31,441 nucleotides of DNA from JAAYAY01 sp964429355 (lineage in GTDB: Bacteria; Planctomycetota; Planctomycetia; Pirellulales; Thermoguttaceae), in NCBI GenBank assembly GCA_964429355.1, contig CAYSCH010000066.1, positions 1 through 31,441 of the forward strand, read 5' to 3'. This document shows, one piece after another, positions 16,938 to 25,209 of the stretch; the stretch's first letter is position 1, and every line of letters starts with the position of its first letter. The translations under genes were made by a program, and so were the position numbers. The notes under the pieces are model-generated. The model was not told the origin of the DNA. It worked only from the letters and a program-made list of their open reading frames with translations, and did not search any database.

Positions 16938-18428
16938 ATGCCCAAGAAATGTGACATTGGCCTGATGGGCCTTGCCGTGATGGGCGAGAACCTGGTCTTG
17001 AACATGGAAGATCACGGTTTCTCCGTAGCCGTCTTCAACCGCACCACCAGCAAGGTCGACGAGTTCGTCAATCGCGACGACGTGAAGAACCGCAAGATTG
17101 TCGGCACGCACTCCCTCCAGGAACTCGTCGACAGCCTGACCAGGCCCCGCAAGGTCATGCTGATGATCAAATCGGGCGACGCCGTACCGGCCCCTGCCGA
17201 GCAGCTTTATCCGGAAGCCGCGGCAGGCGACGCCGTGATCGGGCAACTCCTGAAGATCATGGAACCGGGCGACATCATCATCGACGGTGGGAATACCCAC
17301 TTCCGCGACACCGAACGGCGAACCAAGTATGTGGAGTCGAAGGGACTTCTCTATATCGGTACGGGCGTGTCGGGTGGCGAAGAGGGTGCTCGGTTCGGAC
17401 CGAGCATCATGCCTGGCGGCAGCGAAGCGGCCTGGCCTCACGTGAAGCCGATTTTTCAGGCCATTTCAGCCAAGGTTGGTCCGAACGGCGACATTCCCTG
17501 CTGCGAGTGGGTCGGACCGCGGGGCGCCGGTCACTACGTCAAGATGGTTCACAACGGCATCGAGTATGGCGACATGCAGCTTATCTGCGAAGCCTACTGG
17601 ATGCTCAGACAAGCGCTTGGCTTGTCGAACGCCGAGTTGTACGACATCTTTGCCGAGTGGAACCAGGGCGAGCTGGACAGCTACCTGGTTGAGATCACCC
17701 GCGACATTTTCAGCGTCAAAGACCCGGAGACAGGCAAGGATCTGGTCGACCTGATTCTGGACACGGCCGGCGCGAAAGGAACGGGCAAGTGGATGAGCCA
17801 GTTGGCGCTGGATCTTGGGGTCCCCAGCACGCTGGTAACCACTGCGGTCTACGCCCGAAGCCTCTCGGCCGCCAAGGAGCCTCGAGTCCGTGCCAGCAAA
17901 GTGCTGAGCGGGCCGTCGGGCAAGTACAGCGGCGACAAGAAGGAGTTCGTGGAGCACGTGCGTCAGGCCCTCTACGCCTCGAAGATCTGCAGCTACGCTC
18001 AAGGCTACGTGCAGATGCAGGCCGCGGCCAAGGAGCACGATTGGCCCCTGCAGTTCGGGCCGATTGCGATGCTCTGGAGGGGCGGGTGTATCATCCGCGC
18101 CGTGTTCCTTGAACGCATCAAGGAGGCCTTTGACGCGGATCCGAAGCTGGAAAACCTGCTGCTGAATCCGTATTTCAAGGAAGCGGTGGAAGACTCGCAG
18201 GATGCCTGGCGAAACGTCGTCAAGACGGCCGTCGACCTGGCAATACCTGTACCCGGTTTCGCCACCGCCTTGGCCTACTACGACAGCTACCGATCCGAGC
18301 GGCTGCCGGCGAACCTGCTGCAGGCCCAGCGGGACTATTTTGGCGCCCACACGTACCGACGCATCGACAAGCCGGGCGAAGGCCCCTTTCACACCGACTG
18401 GATCCGTCAGCGCAAGCAGCCCGAGTGA
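16938..18428 (+). CDS. gnd: 6-phosphogluconate dehydrogenase, decarboxylating
   Basis: The 496-residue enzyme oxidises 6-phosphogluconate to ribulose 5-phosphate, CO2 and NADPH in the oxidative pentose phosphate pathway. The NADP site is GLMGLAVMGENL (8-19). The substrate site is seen in GGNTHFRDTERR (117-128) and GVSGGEEGARFGPSIMPGG (143-161). The catalytic region GHYVKMVHNGIEY (198-210) has Lys202 as base plus N206 and E209. KGTGKW follows in the helical domain. AGGAAAG lies seven bases before the ATG at 16938, and a longer frame upstream has no ribosome binding site. Length is slightly above the usual 470. zwf lies 1.2 kb downstream on the same strand. Confidence 0.97.
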   Translation: MPKKCDIGLMGLAVMGENLVLNMEDHGFSVAVFNRTTSKVDEFVNRDDVKNRKIVGTHSLQELVDSLTRPRKVMLMIKSGDAVPAPAEQLYPEAAAGDAVIGQLLKIMEPGDIIIDGGNTHFRDTERRTKYVESKGLLYIGTGVSGGEEGARFGPSIMPGGSEAAWPHVKPIFQAISAKVGPNGDIPCCEWVGPRGAGHYVKMVHNGIEYGDMQLICEAYWMLRQALGLSNAELYDIFAEWNQGELDSYLVEITRDIFSVKDPETGKDLVDLILDTAGAKGTGKWMSQLALDLGVPSTLVTTAVYARSLSAAKEPRVRASKVLSGPSGKYSGDKKEFVEHVRQALYASKICSYAQGYVQMQAAAKEHDWPLQFGPIAMLWRGGCIIRAVFLERIKEAFDADPKLENLLLNPYFKEAVEDSQDAWRNVVKTAVDLAIPVPGFATALAYYDSYRSERLPANLLQAQRDYFGAHTYRRIDKPGEGPFHTDWIRQRKQPE

Positions 18429-18469
18429 CGCGATTGGGGCCGTACGTCGTTGGAATGACGGAAGCGATG

Positions 18470-18490
18470 GAGCAGGGGTACCACCTGCTC
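18470..18490 (+). terminator. Hairpin after gnd
   Basis: GAGCAGG (18470-18476) and CCTGCTC (18484-18490) form a perfect 7-bp stem with a 7-base loop, followed by the pyrimidine run TCTTCATCC. It lies 41 bases after the gnd stop. A weak intrinsic terminator is the likeliest reading. Confidence 0.4.
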
Positions 18491-18524
18491 TCTTCATCCG
18501 CCGATGGCTGACTCCTGAATGGTT

Positions 18525-18539
18525 GGCGGCCCTGCCGCC
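18525..18539 (+). terminator. Second, tight GC hairpin between gnd and the SDR gene
   Basis: GGCGGC (18525-18530) and GCCGCC (18534-18539) form a perfect 6-bp stem with a CCT triloop, followed by CTGTATTCC. Together with the preceding hairpin it may end gnd transcription. Confidence 0.35.
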
Positions 18540-18628
18540 CTGTATTCCATGATTCCCTTTCGATTCCGAGCCAGCTATCCAGTCGGGACGAGTCTGGCGG
18601 GCCGGCTCCGTACCCTGTGAGGCATAAT

Positions 18629-19414
18629 ATGGCGACTGCCGATTTTCTGACAGGACTGTTCGGGATGGATGGCCAGACGGCCGTCGTCATTGGTGGGGCG
18701 GGTGAGCTGGGCTTTGCGCTCAGCAAGGGCTTGTCGCAGGCAGGCGCCCATGTGGTGGTGGCTGATATGAACCTGGAGCCTTGCCACAAAAGGGTTGCCC
18801 AGTTGGAGGAGATTGGCGGTCAGGGATCGGCTGCGGAGGTGAACATCACTTCTCGGGCGTCGATCCAGGCATTGCTGGCCGAGTCGCTCAAGCCGACCGG
18901 TCGGGTCGACATGCTTGTCAACTGTGCCGGGATCAACGCGGGGACTTCCTTTCTCGACGTTGATCCGGACCTGTGGGACAAGATTTTTGCCGTCAACCTC
19001 AAGGGAATGATGGAGGCCTGTCAGGTTTTCATCGCCGAGATGCTGAAGGCGGGGAGCGGGTCGATTCTCAATATTGGGAGTGTCACCTCGCACCTTCCGT
19101 TGTCGCGAGTGTTTGCCTACGCCGCTTCGAAGGCGGGTGTGGTCAATCTCACGAAAAATATCGCCCAGGAATTCGGCGCGAAGGGGATCCGGTGCAACGC
19201 GATCTGCCCCGGCTTCTTCCCGGCGGAACAGAACAAAAAACTGCTCGACCAGGAGCGGGTGGACAACATCATGCGCGGCACCCCGATGAGACGCTATGGC
19301 AAGCCGGAGGAGCTCGTGGCCACGGCCTTGCTGCTGCTCTCGCCGAAGGCGGGTAGCTACATCACCGGGGCCGCGTTCAACGTGGACGGCGGATTCACCT
19401 GTTCGTGGTTTTGA
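18629..19414 (+). CDS. SDR-family NAD-dependent sugar-acid/polyol dehydrogenase
   Basis: The 261-residue protein is a classical short-chain dehydrogenase. The cofactor loop is GGAGELG (22-28), with D46 after strand 2 favouring NAD(H). The stabilising motif is NCAG (98-101), and the catalytic set is S151 (or S154), Y164 and K168 in YAASK. The C-terminal GSYITGAAFNVDGGFTCSW segment is of the type seen in gluconate 5-dehydrogenase and D-mannonate/fructuronate oxidoreductases, so a sugar-acid substrate is likely. GAGG lies eight bases before the ATG at 18629; a GTG four codons earlier would overlap that site. It lies between gnd and zwf on the same strand but is separated from each by 200-260 bases. 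Confidence 0.85.
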   Translation: MATADFLTGLFGMDGQTAVVIGGAGELGFALSKGLSQAGAHVVVADMNLEPCHKRVAQLEEIGGQGSAAEVNITSRASIQALLAESLKPTGRVDMLVNCAGINAGTSFLDVDPDLWDKIFAVNLKGMMEACQVFIAEMLKAGSGSILNIGSVTSHLPLSRVFAYAASKAGVVNLTKNIAQEFGAKGIRCNAICPGFFPAEQNKKLLDQERVDNIMRGTPMRRYGKPEELVATALLLLSPKAGSYITGAAFNVDGGFTCSWF

Positions 19415-19422
19415 GCGGCGCG

Positions 19423-19428
19423 TATAAT
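19423..19428 (+). promoter_or_regulatory. Perfect -10 element upstream of zwf
   Basis: TATAAT occurs nine bases after the SDR stop codon. No good -35 lies at the right distance (TGTTCG at 17 bases). If used, it gives a leader of about 240 bases before zwf. The remaining 19429-19672 shows no gene. Confidence 0.3.
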
Positions 19429-19672
19429 TCCGGGCGGATTTGGGGAGCACTTGTTCGCCATACGATGCATGTGTGAGACGGGGGCGCACAACCGCACGAT
19501 CGATTGACCGCAGGGGCACTCGGCATTCACCCTTTGCTCCAGGCAGAGTTGGTCGGCAATCTGCGTTACTGCTGGTCGCCCACGGGCCGATGGCCACCTT
19601 GGTTACACGATACGCGGGTATGCGAGGGAAGTGCCGAGTTCAGACTGACCGTTTCACCAGCCGGAATCTGCC

Positions 19673-21127
19673 ATGGCCCACACGATCGTGATCTTCGGTG
19701 CTTCGGGTGACCTCACCAGTCGCAAACTGATCCCCGCCCTGTACGAGCTTTTCCGCAAGGAGCGATTGCCTGCGTCGACACGGATCGTGGGTACGTCGCG
19801 GACCGAGTTCCGCCACGAGGCATGGCGGTCGGCTCTGGCCGAATCGACGGCAACGTTTGTGGGCGAGCGTTTCGATCCGGAAAGTTGGCAGAGATTCGCC
19901 GCGTCGGTCTTCTACGTTCCGGGAGATATCGAGCAGGCGGAGAGTTTTGGGCGGCTTGCGACCTTCCTGAATGAGCAGGAGGGGGATCAACCGGCCACGC
20001 GAGTCTACTATCTCTCCACGGCACCTCGGTTCTACCAGCCGGCAGTCGCCCATCTCGGGACGGCCAAATTGGCGGAGGAGTCGCGGGCTCCGCGGCGGAT
20101 CGTGATCGAAAAGCCGATCGGCACCGACCTGGCTTCGGCCCGGGAGCTCAATGAGGCGGTCCACAAGGTATTTTCGGAGCAGCAGATTTACCGCATCGAC
20201 CACTACCTGGGCAAGGAAACGGTCAGCAACATTCTGGCCTTCCGGTTTGCCAACACCATCTTCGAACCGGTCTGGAACCGCAACTTCATCGACCATGTGC
20301 AGATCACGGCCGCCGAGGAAGTGACGATCGGCCACCGAGCCGGGTTCTACGAGACGGCGGGTGTGCTGCGCGACATGTTCCAGAACCATCTGCTGCAGTT
20401 GTTCACCCTGACGGCCATGGAAGCACCGGCACGGTTCGAAGCCAATTCGGTTCGCGACGAAAAGGTGAAGGTCCTCCGGGCGGTACGGCCGATGCGTGAG
20501 GAAGACGTGGTCGCCAACACGGTCCGGGGCCAGTATCGTTCTTACCGCGACGAGCCGAACGTCGACCGGAGAAGCAATACGGCCACCTTCGGGGCCGTCA
20601 AGCTCTCTGTGGACAACTGGCGGTGGCAAGGCGTGCCGTTCTATCTGCGGTCGCTCAAGGCGTCGTCGTGCCGGACGACCCAGATTGTGATCCAGTTCCG
20701 GCAACCGCCGCACCTGATGTTCGATACGGCGTCGGTCAAGTCGTTCGATGCCAACCGGCTGATCCTGCAGATCCAGCCAGCGGAAGGCATCCAGCTCCAG
20801 TTTCAGACGAAGGTGCCCGATGCGGGGATGAAACTGCGGATGACGGACCTGGATTTCCGGTTCCGAGCCCAGTTTGCCGGAGACATGCCGGAGGCCTACC
20901 AGAGGTTGCTTCTGGACGTGATGCAAGGCGACGCAAGTCTGTTCGCCCGAAGCGACGAAGTGGAACTTGCGTGGGGAATCATCGATCCCATCCAGCGAGT
21001 GTGGGACTCCTCTTCCGCCCCACCGTTGGGGCTCTACGCCGAAGGCGACTGGGGCCCGGTCACCTCCACTGCGTGGATGCAGCAGCAGGGAAGGCAGTGG
21101 TTCGACATGTGCCCGGTTCTGCACTGA
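19673..21127 (+). CDS. zwf: Glucose-6-phosphate 1-dehydrogenase
   Basis: The 484-residue enzyme makes 6-phosphogluconolactone from glucose 6-phosphate and NAD(P), the first step of the oxidative pentose phosphate pathway. The Rossmann motif GASGDLTSRKL is at 9-19. The substrate and catalytic motif RIDHYLGKE is at 174-182, EKPIG at 146-150, and the catalytic base is probably H239 in MFQNHLLQL. Length is normal for the family. GGAA lies eight bases upstream of the ATG. Its stop codon is only four bases from that of the convergent acyltransferase gene. No 6-phosphogluconolactonase gene is present in the window. Confidence 0.97.
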   Translation: MAHTIVIFGASGDLTSRKLIPALYELFRKERLPASTRIVGTSRTEFRHEAWRSALAESTATFVGERFDPESWQRFAASVFYVPGDIEQAESFGRLATFLNEQEGDQPATRVYYLSTAPRFYQPAVAHLGTAKLAEESRAPRRIVIEKPIGTDLASARELNEAVHKVFSEQQIYRIDHYLGKETVSNILAFRFANTIFEPVWNRNFIDHVQITAAEEVTIGHRAGFYETAGVLRDMFQNHLLQLFTLTAMEAPARFEANSVRDEKVKVLRAVRPMREEDVVANTVRGQYRSYRDEPNVDRRSNTATFGAVKLSVDNWRWQGVPFYLRSLKASSCRTTQIVIQFRQPPHLMFDTASVKSFDANRLILQIQPAEGIQLQFQTKVPDAGMKLRMTDLDFRFRAQFAGDMPEAYQRLLLDVMQGDASLFARSDEVELAWGIIDPIQRVWDSSSAPPLGLYAEGDWGPVTSTAWMQQQGRQWFDMCPVLH

Positions 21128-21131
21128 GATC

Positions 21132-22295
21132 TCATGCCCGAATGAAGATCTGTCGCCGGTACAGAAACCGCGCGATCAGCACCAACAGTACGACGCCGAC
21201 GGCCTGGCAGACAAACGGCAGATAGACGCCAAACAAAGCCACCCCGATGCTTCCTCCAAGGTAGCGTTCGGCAAGGGCTTTGAAATTGACCAGGCTGGAG
21301 AGCATATAGAGCGCGATCGCGTTGGTACCGATCCACAGGAACATGGTTGCCCAGGTTTGCCACTTCCAGATGTCGAGAACGAGATAAAACACTCCCAGTA
21401 GGATGGCACTGTATCCGCTGGCTACGAGCACGTAGGAACTCGTCCAGATCTTCTTGATTACGGGGAATTGTATGCCCCATGCGTACCCCAGAGCCGTTCC
21501 GGCAACCCCGGCGGCCAACAGAATGGCAAGCTTCCGATTTGGCTTGACGGTGTCGTTCTTCAGTAACAGTCCTGCCAGGATGCCCAACAGGCACGTGGCA
21601 ACGGCGGGGAAGGTGCTCAAGATCCCTTCCGGGTCGTGCTCGCCGTCCCACTTGAAGCCAGGCAAAAGTTTGGCGTCGATATAGTTAGCCAGGTTCTGCC
21701 CCTCCTCAAACGAATGAGAACAGATTCCTGGAACGGGCACAAAGCACATCACCACCCAATACCCCACCAGCAGGACCACCAATACGGCCACCAGACCTCG
21801 GAGTCGCAGGAAGCAGTAGAGCAACCCGGCGAAAAGATAACATAGGGCGATCCGTTGGAGCACCCCCAGCCACCGCACCTGCGAAAACAGATCCGAACCA
21901 CTATCGTAGTAGTAGATGAGGCCCAGAACATAGAGCACGAACGAGCGGATCAGAACGCGTTTGACCGCCACCTTGCGACCTTGAGTGGCGATCAACTTGC
22001 CGAGGGAGAACACGATCGACGTGCCGACGATGAAGATGAAGGTCGGGAAGATCAGATCCTCGAAGACGAACCCCTCCCACGCCACGTGTGTGAATTGCGC
22101 AGCAATCGCCTTCGTTGCGGTTGTGCCGGAAATCGCCCCCAGCATGACCAACACTTCGTCTACCCCCAGTATCCAAAACATGGTGAACCCGCGCAACGCA
22201 TCCACTGACATCAGGCGGCCCGCCGGATAGACTGGTCGCGTCTGCCTGTCCGAATTCGCCTTGGTCGACACTTCCTCCGCGACGGTCGCGTTCAT
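21132..22295 (-). CDS. NagX/HGSNAT-like multi-pass membrane acyltransferase
   Basis: The 387-residue protein has about ten hydrophobic helices. The start of the core is RLMSVDALRGFTMFWILG (27-44), the hallmark of the DUF5009/HGSNAT-like family. FTHVAWEGFVFEDLIFPTF follows with conserved His71, which aligns with the acyl-accepting histidine of the human heparan-alpha-glucosaminide N-acetyltransferase. Bacterial relatives (NagX) accompany amino-sugar use. It probably transfers an acetyl group across the cytoplasmic membrane to a sugar. AGAGGA precedes the chosen start at 22295; an in-frame start 26 codons earlier lacks a site. It lies 80 bases downstream of the metallo-hydrolase gene. Confidence 0.85.
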   Translation of the reverse strand: MNATVAEEVSTKANSDRQTRPVYPAGRLMSVDALRGFTMFWILGVDEVLVMLGAISGTTATKAIAAQFTHVAWEGFVFEDLIFPTFIFIVGTSIVFSLGKLIATQGRKVAVKRVLIRSFVLYVLGLIYYYDSGSDLFSQVRWLGVLQRIALCYLFAGLLYCFLRLRGLVAVLVVLLVGYWVVMCFVPVPGICSHSFEEGQNLANYIDAKLLPGFKWDGEHDPEGILSTFPAVATCLLGILAGLLLKNDTVKPNRKLAILLAAGVAGTALGYAWGIQFPVIKKIWTSSYVLVASGYSAILLGVFYLVLDIWKWQTWATMFLWIGTNAIALYMLSSLVNFKALAERYLGGSIGVALFGVYLPFVCQAVGVVLLVLIARFLYRRQIFIRA

Positions 22296-22375
22296 CGGGA
22301 ATCCTCTTTGCAGGAAACATCGGGTCGCACACGAGCAGCGATCGATTCTCGAATCGTACCCTGCGAATGTCAAGC

Positions 22376-23395
22376 TTATGGGAGTCTGTACCGGAGGACG
22401 GGACAGGCTTCCTCGGCAACCTCCTCGAGGTTGGCGATCACGATTCGGCCGCGTTGTTCAAGATGTTCGACCCGTGCACCCACGTCCGTTAAGGCGAGCA
22501 GGGCGGGGTAGCCTTGTTGACGGGAGTACATCCGAGCGCTGAGTTCATCCACCGTCATCGCGTGGGGCGAGTTGTGGAGGATTTCGATGAGGCGGTCGAG
22601 GCGGCGAGAGTGGGTCTGGAAGATCTGGTCGAGCCGCTCCTGGAGGTCATGGATCACCGGTTCATGGCCGCTCAGCAGCAGTTCGTACAGGCCGCCGCTG
22701 GCCACCTTTTCGACCGACTCGAGGTAATGGCCCAGCCCGGTCCAGGCTGCGACACTTTCGGGCCAGAGCTGGGAGACGGTGCGCGAGAGAATGTGGTCCC
22801 CGGCCAGCAGCATGTTGCCGACCGCCAGGCAAACGTGTCCCGGGCTGTGGCCCGGCGTGTGGATCACCCGGATGCCGTCAAGCGTCTGGCCGTCGACAAG
22901 CTGACGTGTCACGGGCACGCTCTGGATGCGCCCCTTGAAGTAGCCGAATTCATCGAGTACCGCGGCTCGCCTTTGAGTCTCGACGCCTGCCTGGCGCAGG
23001 AAGCGATCGAATGCGTAGCGGCTCCGTACAGCCCGTTCGTCGTAGGCACTTACCGCGCGTTGGTCGAGTTCGTGGACGGCCACCTCGGCCCCGGTCCGCC
23101 GCACGACCTCCGGCAAGCCTCCAAAATGATCGATGTGGGCGTGGGTCAGGATCACTCGTCCCAGATTCCCAAGCTCAAACCTCTCCCCGAACTCGTTTCT
23201 GACCCGCTCCAGCCCCTCGAACAACTGCCTCATGCACATGTCCGTGCCGCTCCCCGCATCGACCAGCGTCGGCACGTCGAGGCCCAGCAGAAGGTAGACG
23301 CGCCCCGAGAGCCGAGGGAGGACGTCGCAGGAAATGCGGTAAATACGGACGCCGGTATTTGTGATGAACTGTTTGATGGGGGGAAGAAGTGGCAT
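22376..23395 (-). CDS. MBL-fold metallo-hydrolase with C-terminal winged-helix region
   Basis: The 339-residue cytoplasmic protein has the complete metallo-beta-lactamase metal site: HAHIDH (85-90), H183 in HTPGHSPGH, D200 in GDH, and a late His in LSGHEPV. Residues from about 255 to the end resemble the LACTB2-type winged-helix extension (HAMTVDELSARMY... LTDVGARVEHLEQRG). Such proteins include nucleases and thioesterase or glyoxalase-II-like hydrolases, and the substrate is not readable here. No strong ribosome binding site is seen before the ATG at 23395. It probably heads a two-gene unit with the acyltransferase and is divergent from glpK. Confidence 0.85.
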   Translation of the reverse strand: MPLLPPIKQFITNTGVRIYRISCDVLPRLSGRVYLLLGLDVPTLVDAGSGTDMCMRQLFEGLERVRNEFGERFELGNLGRVILTHAHIDHFGGLPEVVRRTGAEVAVHELDQRAVSAYDERAVRSRYAFDRFLRQAGVETQRRAAVLDEFGYFKGRIQSVPVTRQLVDGQTLDGIRVIHTPGHSPGHVCLAVGNMLLAGDHILSRTVSQLWPESVAAWTGLGHYLESVEKVASGGLYELLLSGHEPVIHDLQERLDQIFQTHSRRLDRLIEILHNSPHAMTVDELSARMYSRQQGYPALLALTDVGARVEHLEQRGRIVIANLEEVAEEACPVLRYRLP

Positions 23396-23460
23396 CGTGA
23401 AGGGGACGTATCAGGAACAGAAATGTGGCAGGAACGGGCATTCATCGATCAACAACGATG

Positions 23461-23484
23461 CCGGAATATTTCGGTCAATTCCGG
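23461..23484. promoter_or_regulatory. Inverted repeat CCGGAAT/ATTCCGG
   Basis: CCGGAAT (23461-23467) and ATTCCGG (23478-23484) are perfectly complementary with a 10-base spacer; the centres are 17 bases apart. It lies 66 bases upstream of the metallo-hydrolase start and overlaps that gene's only -35-like hexamer. An operator is plausible. Confidence 0.4.
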
Positions 23485-23525
23485 CGGGTGTGAGGTCGCG
23501 ACATTCCAGGGGTGACCGGCAAGCG

Positions 23526-23612
23526 GGGTAGGAATCGTATGACTCCTATCCTCGCCTTCGTTTCGCGTCGATAGGAGGGGTTGCGATTTTTTCGTGTTTA
23601 TCCATCCTACCC
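23526..23612. promoter_or_regulatory. Cluster of four TAGGA boxes in alternating orientation
   Basis: Box A GGGTAGGA (23526-23533), box B CTCCTATCC (23543-23551, reversed), box C GATAGGAG (23570-23577) and box D TCCTACCC (23605-23612, reversed) alternate in direction. A is complementary to B (8 bp with one G-T pair) and perfectly to D (8 bp); B is perfectly complementary to C (8 bp). They lie 30-115 bases upstream of the glpK -35 element, which suits binding sites for a regulator. If transcribed from further upstream they could instead form alternative hairpins. Confidence 0.5.
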
Positions 23613-23641
23613 GGACAGGGCATCTGTGGGGAGTCAACTGC

Positions 23642-23670
23642 TTGATAGGGTGGTTCGGCTCCGGTAGACT
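23642..23670 (+). promoter_or_regulatory. glpK promoter
   Basis: TTGATA (23642-23647) and TAGACT (23665-23670) are separated by 17 bases. The -35 matches five and the -10 four of six consensus positions. Transcription would start near 23677, about 25 bases before the ATG and just ahead of AAGGAG. Confidence 0.5.
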
Positions 23671-23701
23671 AGGCTCACCCCAATTCAAGGAGCCGCTGCC
23701 G

Positions 23702-25207
23702 ATGGGTAACGTGATTCTCGCACTCGATCAAGGCACGACGTCAAGCCGCGCCATTGTTTTCGCCCACGAAGGGACTGTTCGGGCCAGCGCCCAGCGGGAG
23801 ATCAGCCAGATCCTGCCCGAGCCTGGGTGCGTCGAGCATGATCCGATCGAGATCTGGGAATCGCAGATTGCCGTAGCTCGTCAGGCCCTTGAACGCTCCG
23901 GGGCGGGGGCCGACGAGGTTGCCGCGATCGGGATCACGAATCAGCGGGAGACAACGATCCTCTGGGACCGGGAGACAGGTATTCCGGTCGCGCACGCCGT
24001 TGTATGGCAAAGCCGGGCCAGTGCCCCTATTTGTGCGCGGCTGAAAGCGGAGGGACGGGAAGAGGTCTTTCGGGAAAAGACCGGCCTTTTGCTGGACGCC
24101 TATTTTTCGGGCACAAAGGTCACTTACCTGTTTGACAAACAGCCCGAGCTTGCCGAGAGGGCCAGGCAAGGTGAGATCCTTTTTGGAACGGTTGACACCT
24201 GGCTGGTCTGGAAACTGACTGGCGGACGACTCCATATCACGGATCCGAGCAATGCCAGCCGGACGCTGCTGTTCAACATCCACACGATGGACTGGGACGA
24301 TGAACTGTTGGAGATCCTCGGAGTGCCCCGGGTTATGCTGCCGCAGGTGAGACCTTCGAGTGAGATCTACGGCGAAACCGACCCCGAGTGGCTCGGCCGC
24401 TCGGTCCCGATTGCTGGTCTGGCGGGGGACCAGCAGGCGGCCACCTTTGGCCAGGCATGCTTCGAGCCCGGCAGCGCAAAGAATACCTATGGAACTGGGT
24501 GCTTCCTGCTGTTGAACACGGGCGACCGGCCAGTACGGTCGGCGAACAACCTGCTCACGACCGTCGGATGGCAGATCGGCGACAAGGTTACCTACTGCCT
24601 GGAAGGGTCTGTGTTCATCGCCGGCGCGGTGGTCCAGTGGTTGCGCGACGGGCTGGGCGTCATCTCTTCGTCGGCGGAGGTCGAACGGCTGGCCTCGACC
24701 GTTCCGGACTCCGGGGGAGTGTACTTCGTGCCGGCCTTGGTCGGGCTGGGGGCTCCCCATTGGGACTCCGATGCCCGGGGGACGATCCTGGGGATCACCC
24801 GCGGGACGACGGCCGGACACATTGCCCGGGCGGCGGTCGAGGCGATGGCCTACCAGACGGTCGACCTGGTGTCGGCCATGCAGCGCGACGCCGGGATCGA
24901 ACTGCAGAACCTGCGAGTTGACGGCGGGGCCTCGGTGAACAATCCCCTGATGCAGTTTCAGGCGGATCTTCTGGGTGTGAACGTGCGCCGGCCGGTTGTA
25001 GCGGAGACAACCGCACTGGGCGCGGCCTACCTGGCCGGGCTGGCGGTCGGATTCTGGAACGACACGAACGACGTTGCCCGAAATTGGGCGCTCGACAGTG
25101 AGTTCAAGCCTCGCATTTCGGCCGAGACCCGCAGTTCCCTCTGCAGTCGATGGCACGAGGCAGTCCGACGGAGTCTTGGGTGGGCGAAGCTGGAAACGAA
25201 GGGATGA
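23702..25207 (+). CDS. glpK: Glycerol kinase
   Basis: The 501-residue FGGY kinase phosphorylates glycerol to glycerol 3-phosphate with ATP in the cytoplasm. Motifs are LDQGTTSSR (8-16), TNQRET with R82/E83, Y134, and D243 in AGDQQAATFGQ (241-251), all near the E. coli positions. AKNTYGTGCF (259-268) is typical. The loop that binds fructose 1,6-bisphosphate in the E. coli enzyme (GGKGGTR) is replaced here by DPEWLGRS (227-234), so that allosteric control is probably absent. AAGGAG lies about ten bases before the start; an upstream in-frame start is unlikely. Its stop is two bases from that of the convergent glycosidase. No glpF or glpD is adjacent. Confidence 0.96.
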   Translation: MGNVILALDQGTTSSRAIVFAHEGTVRASAQREISQILPEPGCVEHDPIEIWESQIAVARQALERSGAGADEVAAIGITNQRETTILWDRETGIPVAHAVVWQSRASAPICARLKAEGREEVFREKTGLLLDAYFSGTKVTYLFDKQPELAERARQGEILFGTVDTWLVWKLTGGRLHITDPSNASRTLLFNIHTMDWDDELLEILGVPRVMLPQVRPSSEIYGETDPEWLGRSVPIAGLAGDQQAATFGQACFEPGSAKNTYGTGCFLLLNTGDRPVRSANNLLTTVGWQIGDKVTYCLEGSVFIAGAVVQWLRDGLGVISSSAEVERLASTVPDSGGVYFVPALVGLGAPHWDSDARGTILGITRGTTAGHIARAAVEAMAYQTVDLVSAMQRDAGIELQNLRVDGGASVNNPLMQFQADLLGVNVRRPVVAETTALGAAYLAGLAVGFWNDTNDVARNWALDSEFKPRISAETRSSLCSRWHEAVRRSLGWAKLETKG

Positions 25208-25209
25208 AG

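Larger units (their letters stand above)
23396..23701. other. Divergent regulatory region between the metallo-hydrolase and glpK
   Basis: No gene lies in these 306 bases. They are densely structured: an inverted repeat at 23461-23484, four TAGGA boxes at 23526-23612, a T6 run at 23587-23592 and a glpK promoter at 23642-23670. On the minus strand TTGACC (complement of 23473-23478) could serve as -35 for the hydrolase, but no good -10 follows. Confidence 0.6.
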
